Source: JAVKFF01 sp040226215 (GTDB lineage: Bacteria > Pseudomonadota > Alphaproteobacteria > DSM-16000 > Inquilinaceae). From it: DNA of 17,692 bases. The notes beneath the pieces were generated by a model. The model worked only from the letters and a program-made list of their open reading frames with translations. It was not told the DNA's origin and searched no databases. Positions 1-7,960 of this stretch are shown here, piece by piece. Positions within the stretch are counted from its first letter, which is position 1. Every line of letters begins with the position of its first letter. The stretch lies in NCBI GenBank assembly GCA_040226215.1, contig JAVKFF010000230.1, forward strand, positions 1 through 17,692, written 5' to 3'. Both the position numbers and the translations under genes were made by a program.

Positions 1-718
1 CCGCCGGCGGCGGCGCGAAGGTATAGCTCAGGCCGGCCATCACCGCGTGATTGCGGGTCTCGTCCGCTTCGTAGGCGGTGACCCCGTCGACCCCGGTCCA
101 CGAGAGGTCCGTCGCCTGGGTGTAGCGGTAGTCGAGGGTGAGGCTGAGATTGTTGGTGATGGCGAGCGCCACGCCGACGATGCCCTGGAAGGCGAAGTTC
201 CAGCTGTCGTCGTCGACCAGCAGCGTGCCGCCGGCATCGAACAGTTCCATGGCCGTGTTCGCCGCGCCGACGCCGATGCCGATATAGGGCGTGAAGCGGG
301 TCGGGTTGCGCAGGTCGAGCAGCACGTTGCCCATGATGGTGACCGTGTCGAGGCTGCCCCTGGTGGCGCTGGTCGTGCCGTCCGCATTGTCCAGTTCGCC
401 GATGTCATTGCTGCGGTAGCCGGTTTCCAGCTCGACCCGGAAGCCCGATTCGAAGCCGTATCCGGCGCTGCCGAGCACGGCCCAGCCCTCGTTCACGTCA
501 AGACCGCCGGTCAGCGTGTCGTTGATCCTGAGATCGAGATCCTCGACGAAGTTGCCGCCGCCGGCCACGCCGAGATACCATCCGCGCGCCTCGTTCCCCG
601 GATCGACCTCGAACAGGTCCTGTCCGAGCGTACCGGCGGACGTTCCCGCCAGCAGCGACGCGGCCAGCGCGCCAGGAATGGCGGATCGCCGGGCGACCCC
701 AATAGCCCGTCCCCACAT
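1..718 (-). CDS. Outer-membrane beta-barrel protein, probably OmpA-like (3' end outside window)
   Basis: The reading frame is open from the ATG at 718 to the left edge, giving 239 codons without a stop. A strong ribosome site (GGAGGTGAGG) lies just upstream of the ATG. The N-terminus is a signal peptide: Arg at residues 4, 10 and 11, a hydrophobic AALAASLLAGT stretch, and likely cleavage near residue 32. The rest alternates polar and hydrophobic residues in typical outer-membrane strands: GWYLGVAGGGNFVED, GYGFESGFRVELETGYR, RFTPYIGIGVGAA, NLSLTLDYRYT, and HAVMAGLSYTF at the edge. This is the eight-strand architecture of the OmpA N-domain/OmpW-like group. The barrel is followed by APPPA, which looks like the start of a proline-rich linker, so a peptidoglycan-binding OmpA C-domain may follow outside the window (inference). 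It is transcribed divergently from the efflux gene. The exact subfamily is uncertain. Confidence 0.8.
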   Translation of the reverse strand, partial: MWGRAIGVARRSAIPGALAASLLAGTSAGTLGQDLFEVDPGNEARGWYLGVAGGGNFVEDLDLRINDTLTGGLDVNEGWAVLGSAGYGFESGFRVELETGYRSNDIGELDNADGTTSATRGSLDTVTIMGNVLLDLRNPTRFTPYIGIGVGAANTAMELFDAGGTLLVDDDSWNFAFQGIVGVALAITNNLSLTLDYRYTQATDLSWTGVDGVTAYEADETRNHAVMAGLSYTFAPPPA

Positions 719-751
719 GTGACCTCACCTCCGCAAGAAAACCGCTTCAAC

Positions 752-757
752 ATTAGA
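752..757 (-). promoter_or_regulatory. Candidate -10 box for the outer-membrane protein gene
   Basis: On the minus strand the hexamer TCTAAT (5 of 6 to TATAAT) lies about 34 bases upstream of the ATG at 718, within an A+T-rich stretch unusual for this genome. A TTGAAG or CTTGAA element lies 15-16 bases further upstream, so the -35 is only approximate. It would give a short leader of about 27 bases. This is a match by eye only. Confidence 0.3.
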
Positions 758-845
758 AGGTTATGCAAAAAGCTTCAAGCAACAACTGATCACATCTATG
801 CCAAATGCGTGTGTTGAACGCATATTGTTTCTTGTATTTCGATGA

Positions 846-877
846 CCACAAGATATTCGCCCAAGGCGATATTGTGG
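846..877. repeat. Imperfect palindrome in divergent intergenic region
   Basis: CCACA, ATAT and CGCC on the left pair with GGCG, ATAT and TGTGG on the right around a 3-base CAA centre, giving 13 base pairs with two small bulges (AG and T) on the left arm. It sits between the outer-membrane protein gene and the efflux gene, in the A+T-rich part of the gap. It could be an operator for either gene or a structured element in a leader transcript; there is no T-run for a terminator on either strand. Confidence 0.4.
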
Positions 878-1001
878 GGCCGCCGACATCCCCGCCCCCA
901 GATGTTGTTAGTTCCACGCCGTCCGACGCGCATGGCCGGTCGGCGCGCGGGCCTGCCGCTTGTGCCGTGACGGTCCCGCGCGATCATGCTACCGCGAAGC
1001 C

Positions 1002-2210
1002 ATGCCCGACACGCCAGCGCCGCCGCCGCCCCGTACAGTCCTGAAACTGGCCTTCATCCTCGGCGCCGCCATGGCGACGACGCCGCTGGCGGTCGATATG
1101 TACTTGCCGACCCTGCCGACGATCCGCGAGGATTTCGGCGCCACCGAGGGCTCGACCCAGCTCTCGCTCACCGCCTTCTTCGTCGGCCTGGCCATCGGCC
1201 AGATCATCTACGGGCCGATCGCCGACCGGGTGGGCCGGCGCCTGCCGCTGCTTTCCGGCATTCTGCTGTTCATCGCCGCCTCGGTGGCATGCGCGCTTAG
1301 CACATCCATCGAGATGATGATCCCGGTGCGCTTCCTGCAGGCGGCGGGCGGCTGCGCCGGCATGGTGATCAGCCGTGCGGTCGTGCGCGACCTGTTCGAC
1401 CGGCAGGGCTCGGCCCGGATGTTCTCGCTGCTGGTGCTGGTCATGGGCACCGCGCCGATCGTGGCGCCGCTGCTCGGCGGCTATCTTGCCGCCGCCCTGG
1501 GCTGGCAGGCGATCTTCTGGTTCCTCGCCGCGGTCGGCATCGCCACCTTGGTGGCGGTCTGGCTCGCCCTGCCGGAGACCTTGCGCCCGGAAAACCGGCG
1601 GTCGCCGGGTATCGGCAACGTCGTCGCCACCTACCTGCTGCTGCTGCGCGACCGGCGCTATGTCGGTTACGCCGTCGCCGGCGGTGTCGCCCAGGCCGGC
1701 ATGTTCGCCTACATTTCCGGCTCGCCCTTCGTCTTCATCGAGGTCTTCGACGTGCCGGCCACACTCTATGGCTGGCTGTTCGCGATCAACGTCATCGGCC
1801 TGGTGACGATGTCCCAGGTCAACCGCTGGCTGCTGGCGCGCTGGGAGTCCGAGCGCATCCTGCGGGTCGCCAACACCGCCGTCGCCCTGTTCGGCCTTGC
1901 CGTGCTCGCCGCCGCGCTCAGCGGCGTGCTGGGCCTGGTCGGGCTGATGATCCCGCTGTTCGGCTATATCTCGCTGCTGGGCGTGAACATGCCCAACGCC
2001 ATGGCCGGCGCGCTGGCCCAGCACGCCCCGCGGGCCGGCGCGGCCTCGGCGCTGATCGGCACCTTCCAGTTCACCGCCGCCGGCGTGGCGGGAACCCTGG
2101 TCGGCCAGTTGCACGACGGCACGCCGCTGCCCATGGGCGTGGTGGTGGCGCTGTGCGGGGCGGCGTCGTGGATCGGCTTCCGGCTGCTGGTACCGGCACC
2201 GCCGCGCTGA
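1002..2210 (+). CDS. Bcr/CflA-family multidrug efflux MFS transporter
   Basis: This is a 402-residue, twelve-helix major facilitator protein of the inner membrane, a normal length for drug/H+ antiporters of the Bcr/CflA group. Family marks are visible: DMYLPTLP in the first helix (residues 32-39), the loop 2-3 signature GPIADRVGRR, and the group pattern RFLQAAGGCAGMVISRAVVRD in the fourth helix region. Proton-driven export of drugs (bicyclomycin, chloramphenicol or others) is known for the family; the substrate here cannot be told. I chose the ATG at 1002 because the protein MPDTPAPPPPRTVLKLAF then starts with a short cytoplasmic tail. The frame is open back to an ATG at 960, but that extension looks non-coding. 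No strong ribosome site precedes either start. The gene converges on grpE, with 3 bases between the two stop codons. Confidence 0.9.
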   Translation: MPDTPAPPPPRTVLKLAFILGAAMATTPLAVDMYLPTLPTIREDFGATEGSTQLSLTAFFVGLAIGQIIYGPIADRVGRRLPLLSGILLFIAASVACALSTSIEMMIPVRFLQAAGGCAGMVISRAVVRDLFDRQGSARMFSLLVLVMGTAPIVAPLLGGYLAAALGWQAIFWFLAAVGIATLVAVWLALPETLRPENRRSPGIGNVVATYLLLLRDRRYVGYAVAGGVAQAGMFAYISGSPFVFIEVFDVPATLYGWLFAINVIGLVTMSQVNRWLLARWESERILRVANTAVALFGLAVLAAALSGVLGLVGLMIPLFGYISLLGVNMPNAMAGALAQHAPRAGAASALIGTFQFTAAGVAGTLVGQLHDGTPLPMGVVVALCGAASWIGFRLLVPAPPR

Positions 2211-2213
2211 GGC

Positions 2214-2954
2214 TCAGGCCTTCGCCACGCCCACCATGGCGGGGCGCAGCAGGCGGCCGTTCAACGTGTAGCCGAGCGCCACGGTTTGCACCACGGTGCC
2301 GGCCGGCTGGCCGGTGCCCGGCACCTCGAACATGGCCTGGTGCAGGTTGGGATCGAAGCTCTCGCCCGTCGGGTCGACGGGCTCCAGGCCGTGGCGTTCG
2401 AAGACGCCCGCCAGTTCCTTCTCCGTCGCCTCGACACCGTCGATCAACGACTTCACCGCGTCGGGCAGGCCCTCGCGCTCCGGCGCGGCCTCGAGCGCAC
2501 GCTTCAGATTGTCCGCCACGGTGATCAGGTCGCGGGCGAATTTGGAGATGCCGAAGCGGGCCGCGTCCTCGCGCTCCCGATGGGCGCGGCGACGGGTGTT
2601 CTCGGCATCGGCCAGGGCGCGCATCAGCTGGTCGCGCAGGGTGGCGTTCTCGTCCAGCGCCTTGCGCAGCTCCGCCTCCAGCGCGTCCTCGGCGGCATCG
2701 AAGCCCTCCTCGAGGTCGGCAACGTCCTCGGGTGTCATGTCGGTGGGCGCCATGTCGCCGGGCGTCATGTCCCCGGACAATACGTCATCGGGCAATACGT
2801 CCCCCGGCAACTCGTCCCCCGGCAACTCGTCATCTCGCGCCCCTTCCTTGCGGCGGGCCTCCGTCTTGCCCTCCGCGGCGGGGTCCTCCGGCACCTCGCG
2901 CGACACCTCTTCCGGCGTCTCCTCGTGCTTGGCTTTTCTCTCGCTATCGGTCAT
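2214..2954 (-). CDS. grpE: GrpE, DnaK nucleotide-exchange factor
   Basis: GrpE releases ADP from the chaperone DnaK (Hsp70) in the cytoplasm and is a thermosensor in several bacteria. The 246-residue protein has the family layout: a variable charged N-terminus, a long coiled coil (about residues 82-175, with DALEAELRKALDENATLRDQ and DAENTRRRAHRERED), and a C-terminal beta-wing with the signature around NLHQAMFEVP and ending LNGRLLRPAMVGVAKA. The start at 2954 overlaps the hrcA stop as ATGA, so the two are translationally coupled; an in-frame ATG 24 bases upstream lies within hrcA and is less likely. At 246 residues it is longer than the roughly 200-residue average. The excess is an acidic N-terminal tail with seven five-residue repeats (residues 43-77), listed separately. 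Confidence 0.96.
   Translation of the reverse strand: MTDSERKAKHEETPEEVSREVPEDPAAEGKTEARRKEGARDDELPGDELPGDVLPDDVLSGDMTPGDMAPTDMTPEDVADLEEGFDAAEDALEAELRKALDENATLRDQLMRALADAENTRRRAHREREDAARFGISKFARDLITVADNLKRALEAAPEREGLPDAVKSLIDGVEATEKELAGVFERHGLEPVDPTGESFDPNLHQAMFEVPGTGQPAGTVVQTVALGYTLNGRLLRPAMVGVAKA
2724..2828 (-). repeat. Seven tandem 15-bp units coding an acidic pentapeptide repeat in GrpE
   Basis: Residues 43-77 of GrpE read ELPGD, ELPGD, VLPDD, VLSGD, MTPGD, MAPTD, MTPED. The first two units are near identical in DNA (a GGCAACTCGTCCCCC-type unit on the plus strand) and the others diverge progressively, a usual sign of slippage-driven expansion. The tract lies before the coiled coil, in the part of GrpE that is normally disordered. 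Confidence 0.85.
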
Positions 2955-4054
2955 GCGGCTTCGTCGCTCTTGCTCCACAACAGGCGGCCCACGACCTTGG
3001 CCGTGTAGTCCACCATCGGAATGATTCGGGCGTAGTTCAGTCGGGTGGGACCGACGACGCCAATGGCGCCGACGATCTGGTCCCGGGTGTCCTTATAGGG
3101 CGCGATGATCACGCTGCAACCGGAATGGGAGAACAGGTCGCTCTCCCGGCCGATGAAGATCTGCACGCCATCCGCGCCCTGCGTCGCCTCCAGGAGGCGG
3201 ACCATGGTCTCGCGGGTCTCCAGGGCGTCGAACAGGGCCCGGATGCTCTCCAGGTCCTCGACCGCGGCGATGTCGTTGAGAAGCTTGGACTGGCCGCGGA
3301 TGATCAGCGTGCCGGCGCCGAAGGCGTCCGTCTCCGACGACGGCAGGGCGATGCCCGCCTCCACCACCTTGGCGGTGAGCGCGTCCAGCGCCGCCTTCTG
3401 CGCCTCGATCTCCCGCAGGATGTCGCTGCGCGCCTCGGCCAGGGTGCGGCCGACGAGATGGGCGGACAGGAAGTTGCTGGCCATCACCAGGGCGGAGGGC
3501 GGCAGGTCGATCGGCACGTCGAGCACCCGGTTCTCGACGATGCCGTCCTCGGTGACCAGGACCACCAGCGCGCGGCCCGGGCCGAGCGAGACGAACTCGA
3601 TATGCCTGAGCGGCCGGTCGATCTTCGGCGCGAAGACCAGGCCGGCGCAGGACGACAGGCCGGACAGCGCGCGTGTCGCCTCGTTCAGCACGTCGGGCAG
3701 GGATCGCCCGGCGCTGCCCGCCTGCGCCTCCAGGTTGTTGCGATCCTCCTCGGACAGGTCGCCGACTTCCAGAAGGCCGTGCACGAACAGGCGCATGCCC
3801 GCCTCGGTCGGCAGCCGGCCGGCCGAGGTGTGCGGCGCGGCCAGCAGGCCCATGTCCTCGAGGTCGGCCATGACGTTGCGGATCGTCGCCGGTGAGAGCG
3901 ACATGCCGAGCTTGCGCGACAGCGTGCGGCTGCCGATCGGCTCGCCCGTCTCGACATAGGCCTCGACGACATGGCGGAAGATCTCCCGCGAGCGCTCGTT
4001 GAGCGCCGAGAGGCTCTCTCGATAGGACATAAAGAGCTGCGTTCTCTGATCCAT
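2951..4054 (-). CDS. hrcA: HrcA, heat-inducible transcription repressor
   Basis: HrcA represses chaperone genes by binding the CIRCE inverted repeat. The 367-residue product matches the family: an N-terminal winged helix with REIFRHVVEAYVETGEPIGS and the recognition region SPATIRNVMADLEDMGLL, then HTSAGRLPTEAG, and a C-terminal GAF-like domain ending GVVGPTRLNYARIIPMVDY. The start at 4054 is preceded by GGAAGAG at nine bases; the alternative ATG at 4030 lacks a ribosome site. grpE follows with an ATGA overlap, so repressor and cochaperone are one operon. A weak promoter-like pair (TTGAAC, 17 bases, AACATA) lies within 55 bases upstream. I see no CIRCE (TTAGCACTC-N9-GAGTGCTAA) in the 198-base gap to rph, so self-repression by that element is not evident here. 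Confidence 0.96.
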   Translation of the reverse strand: MDQRTQLFMSYRESLSALNERSREIFRHVVEAYVETGEPIGSRTLSRKLGMSLSPATIRNVMADLEDMGLLAAPHTSAGRLPTEAGMRLFVHGLLEVGDLSEEDRNNLEAQAGSAGRSLPDVLNEATRALSGLSSCAGLVFAPKIDRPLRHIEFVSLGPGRALVVLVTEDGIVENRVLDVPIDLPPSALVMASNFLSAHLVGRTLAEARSDILREIEAQKAALDALTAKVVEAGIALPSSETDAFGAGTLIIRGQSKLLNDIAAVEDLESIRALFDALETRETMVRLLEATQGADGVQIFIGRESDLFSHSGCSVIIAPYKDTRDQIVGAIGVVGPTRLNYARIIPMVDYTAKVVGRLLWSKSDEAA

Positions 4055-4252
4055 GCCGTCTTACTCTTCCCGCAGCGATATGTTGGAGGAGACGCCGGCG
4101 CGTTCAATGACCGCACGCCTGCAAGTTTCGCCAGGGCGTCAGGCGACTGGACCGCCACCCGCGTAGAGGATAGCTTGCCCGCCGCGGAACCCGAAGCGCC
4201 GAACGGCGCCGGACTCCAGAATTCCCCCGCAGACCCGAATGGGAGACAGACC

Positions 4253-4972
4253 ATGGCTCGCCCCTCCGGCCGTGCCGCCGACGCCCTTCGCCCCGTCAGC
4301 CTGGAAACGGGCGTCAACCGATATGCCGAGGGCTCCTGCCTGGTGAAGTTCGGCGAGACCCACGTGCTGTGCACCGCCTCGGTGGACGAGCGGGTGCCGC
4401 CCTGGCTGAAGGGCCAGGGACGCGGCTGGGTGACGGCGGAGTACGGCATGCTGCCGCGGGCCACGGACAGCCGCATGGAGCGCGAGGCCGCCCGCGGCAA
4501 GCAGTCCGGCCGCACCCAGGAGATCCAGCGCCTGATCGGTCGCTCGCTGCGCGCCGTCACCCGGCTTGAGGGCATGCCGGAGGTGCAGATCAAGGTCGAC
4601 TGCGACGTGTTGCAGGCCGATGGCGGCACCCGCACGGCGGCGATCACCGGCGGCTTCGTGGCCCTGCACCTGGCGCTGCAGCACCTGCGCGCGGTGCGTG
4701 CCATCGCGGAGGTCCCGATCCTGGCGGAGGTCGCCGCGGTTTCCTGCGGCATCGTCGGCGGCGACTGCGTGCTCGACCTCGACTACGCGGAGGATTCCAC
4801 CGCCCATGCCGACGCCAACTTCGTGCTGACCGGCGATGGCCGCGTCGTCGAGATCCAGGGCACCGCCGAGGACACGCCCTTCAGCCGCCAGGAATTCGAT
4901 CGCCTGCTGGACCTGGCGGAGACGGGAATCGCCAGGCTGGTCGATATGCAGCGCCAGGCCCTCCGGCTCTGA
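4253..4972 (+). CDS. rph: Ribonuclease PH
   Basis: RNase PH is a phosphate-dependent 3'-5' exoribonuclease that trims tRNA precursors and acts as a hexameric ring. The 239-residue protein has the family's usual length (238 in E. coli). Visible motifs are LRPVSLETG near the N-terminus, the RGWVTAEYGMLPRAT block, SGRTQEIQRLIGRSLR (residues 85-100), the phosphate-binding GGTRTAAITGG (about 124-134, with Arg127) and the metal-site region VLDLDYAEDS (173-182). GGGAGA lies a few bases before the ATG at 4253. The frame is open further upstream to 3971, but that part overlaps hrcA on the other strand and has no similarity to the family. It is divergent from hrcA, an arrangement common in alphaproteobacteria. 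Confidence 0.97.
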   Translation: MARPSGRAADALRPVSLETGVNRYAEGSCLVKFGETHVLCTASVDERVPPWLKGQGRGWVTAEYGMLPRATDSRMEREAARGKQSGRTQEIQRLIGRSLRAVTRLEGMPEVQIKVDCDVLQADGGTRTAAITGGFVALHLALQHLRAVRAIAEVPILAEVAAVSCGIVGGDCVLDLDYAEDSTAHADANFVLTGDGRVVEIQGTAEDTPFSRQEFDRLLDLAETGIARLVDMQRQALRL

Positions 4973-4998
4973 CGCCGCGCCGGTTCGATACGCCTCGC

Positions 4999-5862
4999 TC
5001 AGTCCCTGAGATTGACGATCAGGCTGGAGGTGTCCCAGCGGTTGCCGCCCTTGGCCTGGATCCCGGCGTAGAACTGGTCGACCAGTGCCGTCACCGGCAC
5101 CCGCGCGCCGTTGCGCCGGGCCTCGTCGAGGACGATGGCGAGGTCCTTGCGCATCCAGTCGACGGCGAAGCCGAAGTCGAACTTGCCTTCCAGCATGGTG
5201 CGGCCGCGATTCTCCATCTGCCAGGACTGGGCCGCGCCCTTGGAGATGACGTCGAGGACCTGATTGCCGTCGAGACCGGCCTTCTGACAGAAGTTCAGCG
5301 CCTCCGACAGGCCCTGGACCAGGCCGGCGATGCAGATCTGGTTGACCATCTTGGTGACCTGGCCGGCGCCGGCGTCACCCAGCAGCACGCAGGACTTGGC
5401 GAAGCAGTCGATGGCCGGCTTCACCCGGTCGAAGACCTCCCGGTCGCCGCCGCACATGACGGTGAGCTGGCCGTTCTCCGCGCCGGCCTGACCGCCGGAG
5501 ACCGGCGCGTCGATAAAGCCGATGCCCTTGTCCTTCGCCGCGGCGTAGAGCTCGCGCGCCACGTCGGCCGAGGCCGTGGTGTGGTCGACGAAGACGGTGC
5601 CCGACGCCATGCCGGCGAAGGCGCCGTCGTCGCCATAGGCCACCGAGCGCAGATCGTCGTCATTGCCGACACAGGCGAAGACGATCGCCGCATCCCGGGC
5701 GGCCTCGGCCGGGGTCGGCGCGGCGGCACCGCCATGGGCCTTGACCCAGGCGTCGGCCTTCGCGGCGGTGCGGTTGTAGACGGTCACCTCGTGGCCGCCC
5801 TTGGCCAGATGGCCCGCCATCGGCGCGCCCATCACCCCCATCCCGAGAAATGCAACCTTCAT
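4999..5862 (-). CDS. NAD(P)-dependent oxidoreductase, 3-hydroxyisobutyrate dehydrogenase family
   Basis: The 287-residue protein belongs to the beta-hydroxyacid dehydrogenases, which oxidise or reduce short hydroxy acids or semialdehydes with NAD(P). The Rossmann motif GMGVMGAPM is at residues 7-15, the substrate-loop motif DAPVSGG at 118-124, and the catalytic stretch GAGQVTKMVNQ at 165-175 with Lys171 and Asn174; a second conserved Lys sits in WMRKDL (Lys239). Residue 31 after the beta-2 strand is Arg (VYNRT), which in this family usually favours NADP. Tartronate semialdehyde reductase, succinic semialdehyde reductase (GLYR-like) and 3-hydroxyisobutyrate dehydrogenase are all possible; neighbours do not decide. 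GGGGAG precedes the ATG. The gene converges on rph with a 26-base gap. Confidence 0.88.
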   Translation of the reverse strand: MKVAFLGMGVMGAPMAGHLAKGGHEVTVYNRTAAKADAWVKAHGGAAAPTPAEAARDAAIVFACVGNDDDLRSVAYGDDGAFAGMASGTVFVDHTTASADVARELYAAAKDKGIGFIDAPVSGGQAGAENGQLTVMCGGDREVFDRVKPAIDCFAKSCVLLGDAGAGQVTKMVNQICIAGLVQGLSEALNFCQKAGLDGNQVLDVISKGAAQSWQMENRGRTMLEGKFDFGFAVDWMRKDLAIVLDEARRNGARVPVTALVDQFYAGIQAKGGNRWDTSSLIVNLRD

Positions 5863-5961
5863 GTCGGCTCCCCGCCCTTGCTGGCTGTTCCGTTCGTCGC
5901 GCCCGAGGATAGCGGCTGAGCGCTTGAGGGCAAGACACAGCCGATCTGCGTCGGCGGCGCT

Positions 5962-5989
5962 TTGAACCGGAGCGGCCGATTGCTATCTC
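5962..5989 (+). promoter_or_regulatory. Candidate promoter for rdgB-hemW
   Basis: TTGAAC at 5962-5967 and TATCTC at 5984-5989 are 16 bases apart, placing a start of transcription about 32 bases before the rdgB ATG. The match to the sigma-70 consensus is partial and was made by eye. Confidence 0.3.
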
Positions 5990-6027
5990 AAGCGCCACGT
6001 CGCCGAGCACATTTCGAGGAGCGGACC

Positions 6028-6657
6028 ATGACCGAGACGCCGCGCGCCTTCACCGGCGACACCCTGCTGATCGCCAGCCACAACCAGGGCAAGGTGCGGG
6101 AGATCGCCGATCTGCTGGTCGGGCACGTGGCGCGCTTCCCCTCCGCCGCCGACCACGGCGTGCCGGAGCCCGAGGAGACGCAGGGCAGCTTCACCGGCAA
6201 CGCCGTCCTGAAGGCGCGGCATGCGGCCGAGGCCACCGGCCTGCCGGCGCTGGCCGACGACAGCGGCCTCGCCGTGGCGGCGCTGGACGGCGCGCCCGGG
6301 ATCTATTCCGCGCGCTGGGCGGTGCGGCCGGACGGCAACCGCGATTTCGGCCACGCCATGGCGCGGGTCAACGACGCGCTCGGCGACGCCGCGGATCGGC
6401 GCGCCCGCTTCGTCTGCGCCCTGGCGCTCGCCTGGCCGGACGGCCATGTGGAGTGCGTCGAGGGCACGGTCGACGGCCGGCTGGTCTGGCCGCCGCGCGG
6501 CGACCGGGGCTTCGGCTACGACCCGATCTTCGTGCCCGAGGGCCACGCGCTCACCTTCGGCGAGATGGATCCTGCCGCCAAGCACGCCATCAGCCACCGG
6601 GCTGTGGCCTTCGCCCGGCTGATCCAGCGCTGCTTCGACCCGCCGGAGCAGCGATGA
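6028..6657 (+). CDS. rdgB: XTP/dITP pyrophosphatase (RdgB/HAM1 family)
   Basis: The enzyme hydrolyses non-canonical purine triphosphates (dITP, XTP, ITP) to monophosphates and so keeps deaminated bases out of DNA and RNA. The 209-residue protein has all family marks: ASHNQGKVREI at 16-26, GSFTGNAVLKAR, the metal site LADDSGLAV at 75-83, GIYSARWA at 91-98, GDRGFGYDPIFVPEG, and the C-terminal base-binding SHRAVAF. The ATG at 6028 has GAGGAGCG six bases upstream; the frame extends to 5962, but the extra residues resemble nothing in the family. Its stop overlaps the hemW start as ATGA, so the two are coupled. The rph-rdgB-hemW order is common in alphaproteobacteria; here it is interrupted by the oppositely oriented dehydrogenase. 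Confidence 0.97.
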   Translation: MTETPRAFTGDTLLIASHNQGKVREIADLLVGHVARFPSAADHGVPEPEETQGSFTGNAVLKARHAAEATGLPALADDSGLAVAALDGAPGIYSARWAVRPDGNRDFGHAMARVNDALGDAADRRARFVCALALAWPDGHVECVEGTVDGRLVWPPRGDRGFGYDPIFVPEGHALTFGEMDPAAKHAISHRAVAFARLIQRCFDPPEQR

Positions 6658-7823
6658 GCGACGACGGCACGCCGGGCTTCGGGCTCTACGTCCTCTGGCC
6701 GTTCTGCCGGGCGAAATGCCCCTATTGCGACTTCAACAGCCATGTCCGGGCGGCGGTCGACCACGACCGCTGGCGCCGGGCGCTGCTGGCCGAGCTCGAC
6801 CACATGGCGGCGGAAATCGGCGGGCGCCGGCTAACCTCGATCTTCTTCGGCGGCGGCACACCGTCGCTGATGGAGCCGCGCACGGTCGCGGCGATCGTCG
6901 CCCGGGCAGCGGAGATCTGGCGTCTCGACGACGGCATCGAGGTCACGCTCGAGGCCAATCCGACCTCGGTCGAGGCCGGGCGCTTCCGCGATTTCGCCCT
7001 GGCCGGGATCAACCGGGTGTCGCTGGGCGTGCAGGCGCTCGACGACGGCGATCTCGCCTTTCTCGGGCGCGAGCACGGCGCGGGCGAGGCGCTGGCGGCG
7101 GTCGACCTGGCAGCCCGCCACTTCCGCCGCTTCAGTTTCGACCTGATCTATGCCCGGCCGGGGCAGACCGTCGCCGCCTGGGAGGCCGAACTCGCCCGCG
7201 CCCTCGACCACGCGGTGGGCCACATCTCGGCCTACCAGCTGACCATCGAGCAGGGCACGCGCTTCCACACGCTGCACGGCCGCGGCGCTTTCGTCCTGCC
7301 GGACGAGGATCTGGCGGCCGACCTCTACGAGGCGACGCAGGAGATGCTCGCCTCAGCCGGACTGCCGGCCTACGAGATTTCCAACCACGCGCGGCCCGGC
7401 GAGGCCTGCCGGCACAACCTGACCTATTGGCGCATGGGCGACTATGTCGGTATCGGCCCCGGCGCGCATGGCCGGCTGACCCTGGACGGGACGGTCTGGA
7501 CCACGCGCACGCACCGGGCTCCGGAGGCCTGGCTCTCGCGGGTGGAGGCCGGCGGCTGTGGCGAGAAGCCGCGCTGCTGGGTCACCCCGGACGACGCCGT
7601 CGCCGATGTGCTGATGATGGGCCTGCGCCTGGCCGAGGGCGTGCCCAATGACCGCGTCGCCGAGGCCGCCGGGGCGCCGATCGACACCGTGATCCCGCCG
7701 GCGCGGCGCGACTGGCTTCGGGCGAGCGGCGATCTGTCCGCTCACTCGGACCGGCTGATCCTGACGGCGCGCGGGCGCCAGCGGCTGAACGGCGTTCTCG
7801 GAATGCTGCTGCAATCAGCCTAG
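6654..7823 (+). CDS. hemW: HemW, radical SAM heme chaperone (HemN-like)
   Basis: This is a 389-residue radical SAM protein. The cluster-binding cysteines are Cys18, Cys22 and Cys25 in FCRAKCPYCDFNSH. The residue after the third cysteine and Asp is Phe, whereas true coproporphyrinogen dehydrogenase HemN has a fourth cysteine there, so HemW (heme binding and delivery) is the better name. Other marks are FFGGGTPSLM (64-73, the SAM glycine motif), LEANPTSVE (99-107), INRVSLGVQALD (119-130), the FDLIYARPGQT strand, and a C-terminal HemN_C-like wing. The start at 6654 overlaps the rdgB stop (ATGA). Many database entries label such proteins oxygen-independent coproporphyrinogen III oxidase. It converges on the smaller beta-helix gene, with a 137-base gap in which I see no clear terminator. 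Confidence 0.95.
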   Translation: MSDDGTPGFGLYVLWPFCRAKCPYCDFNSHVRAAVDHDRWRRALLAELDHMAAEIGGRRLTSIFFGGGTPSLMEPRTVAAIVARAAEIWRLDDGIEVTLEANPTSVEAGRFRDFALAGINRVSLGVQALDDGDLAFLGREHGAGEALAAVDLAARHFRRFSFDLIYARPGQTVAAWEAELARALDHAVGHISAYQLTIEQGTRFHTLHGRGAFVLPDEDLAADLYEATQEMLASAGLPAYEISNHARPGEACRHNLTYWRMGDYVGIGPGAHGRLTLDGTVWTTRTHRAPEAWLSRVEAGGCGEKPRCWVTPDDAVADVLMMGLRLAEGVPNDRVAEAAGAPIDTVIPPARRDWLRASGDLSAHSDRLILTARGRQRLNGVLGMLLQSA

Positions 7824-7960
7824 AAAAGCGATCCTTTAGCCCGGCACGTCGAGGCGCGCCCCGCCGGTCGATGGCGAACCGCCCCATCCCCGTGAGCAGC
7901 GCAGATCCACGCGACCGGACCGACCCCGCGACGGCGCGCCCCCGCAATCGCGATCCGGGC

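Noticed and set aside
47..817. 256-codon plus-strand open frame
   Set aside because: It is antisense to the outer-membrane protein gene; the translation is rich in Arg, Gly and Asp with no domain pattern, whereas the minus strand shows a signal peptide, a ribosome site and barrel strands.
984..2114. 376-codon minus-strand open frame
   Set aside because: It is antisense to the efflux transporter; its Gln/Arg/His/Asp-rich translation is the usual shadow of a GC-rich membrane protein gene.
6716..7651. 311-codon plus-strand open frame in another frame of hemW
   Set aside because: hemW has clear radical SAM motifs over the same bases; this frame gives an Arg/Gly/Pro-rich product without motifs.
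7824..7960. Possible bidirectional terminator between hemW and the 845-aa gene
   Set aside because: Short GC-rich direct repeats (GGCGCGCCCC) occur twice, but I found no stable stem followed by a T-run on either strand.
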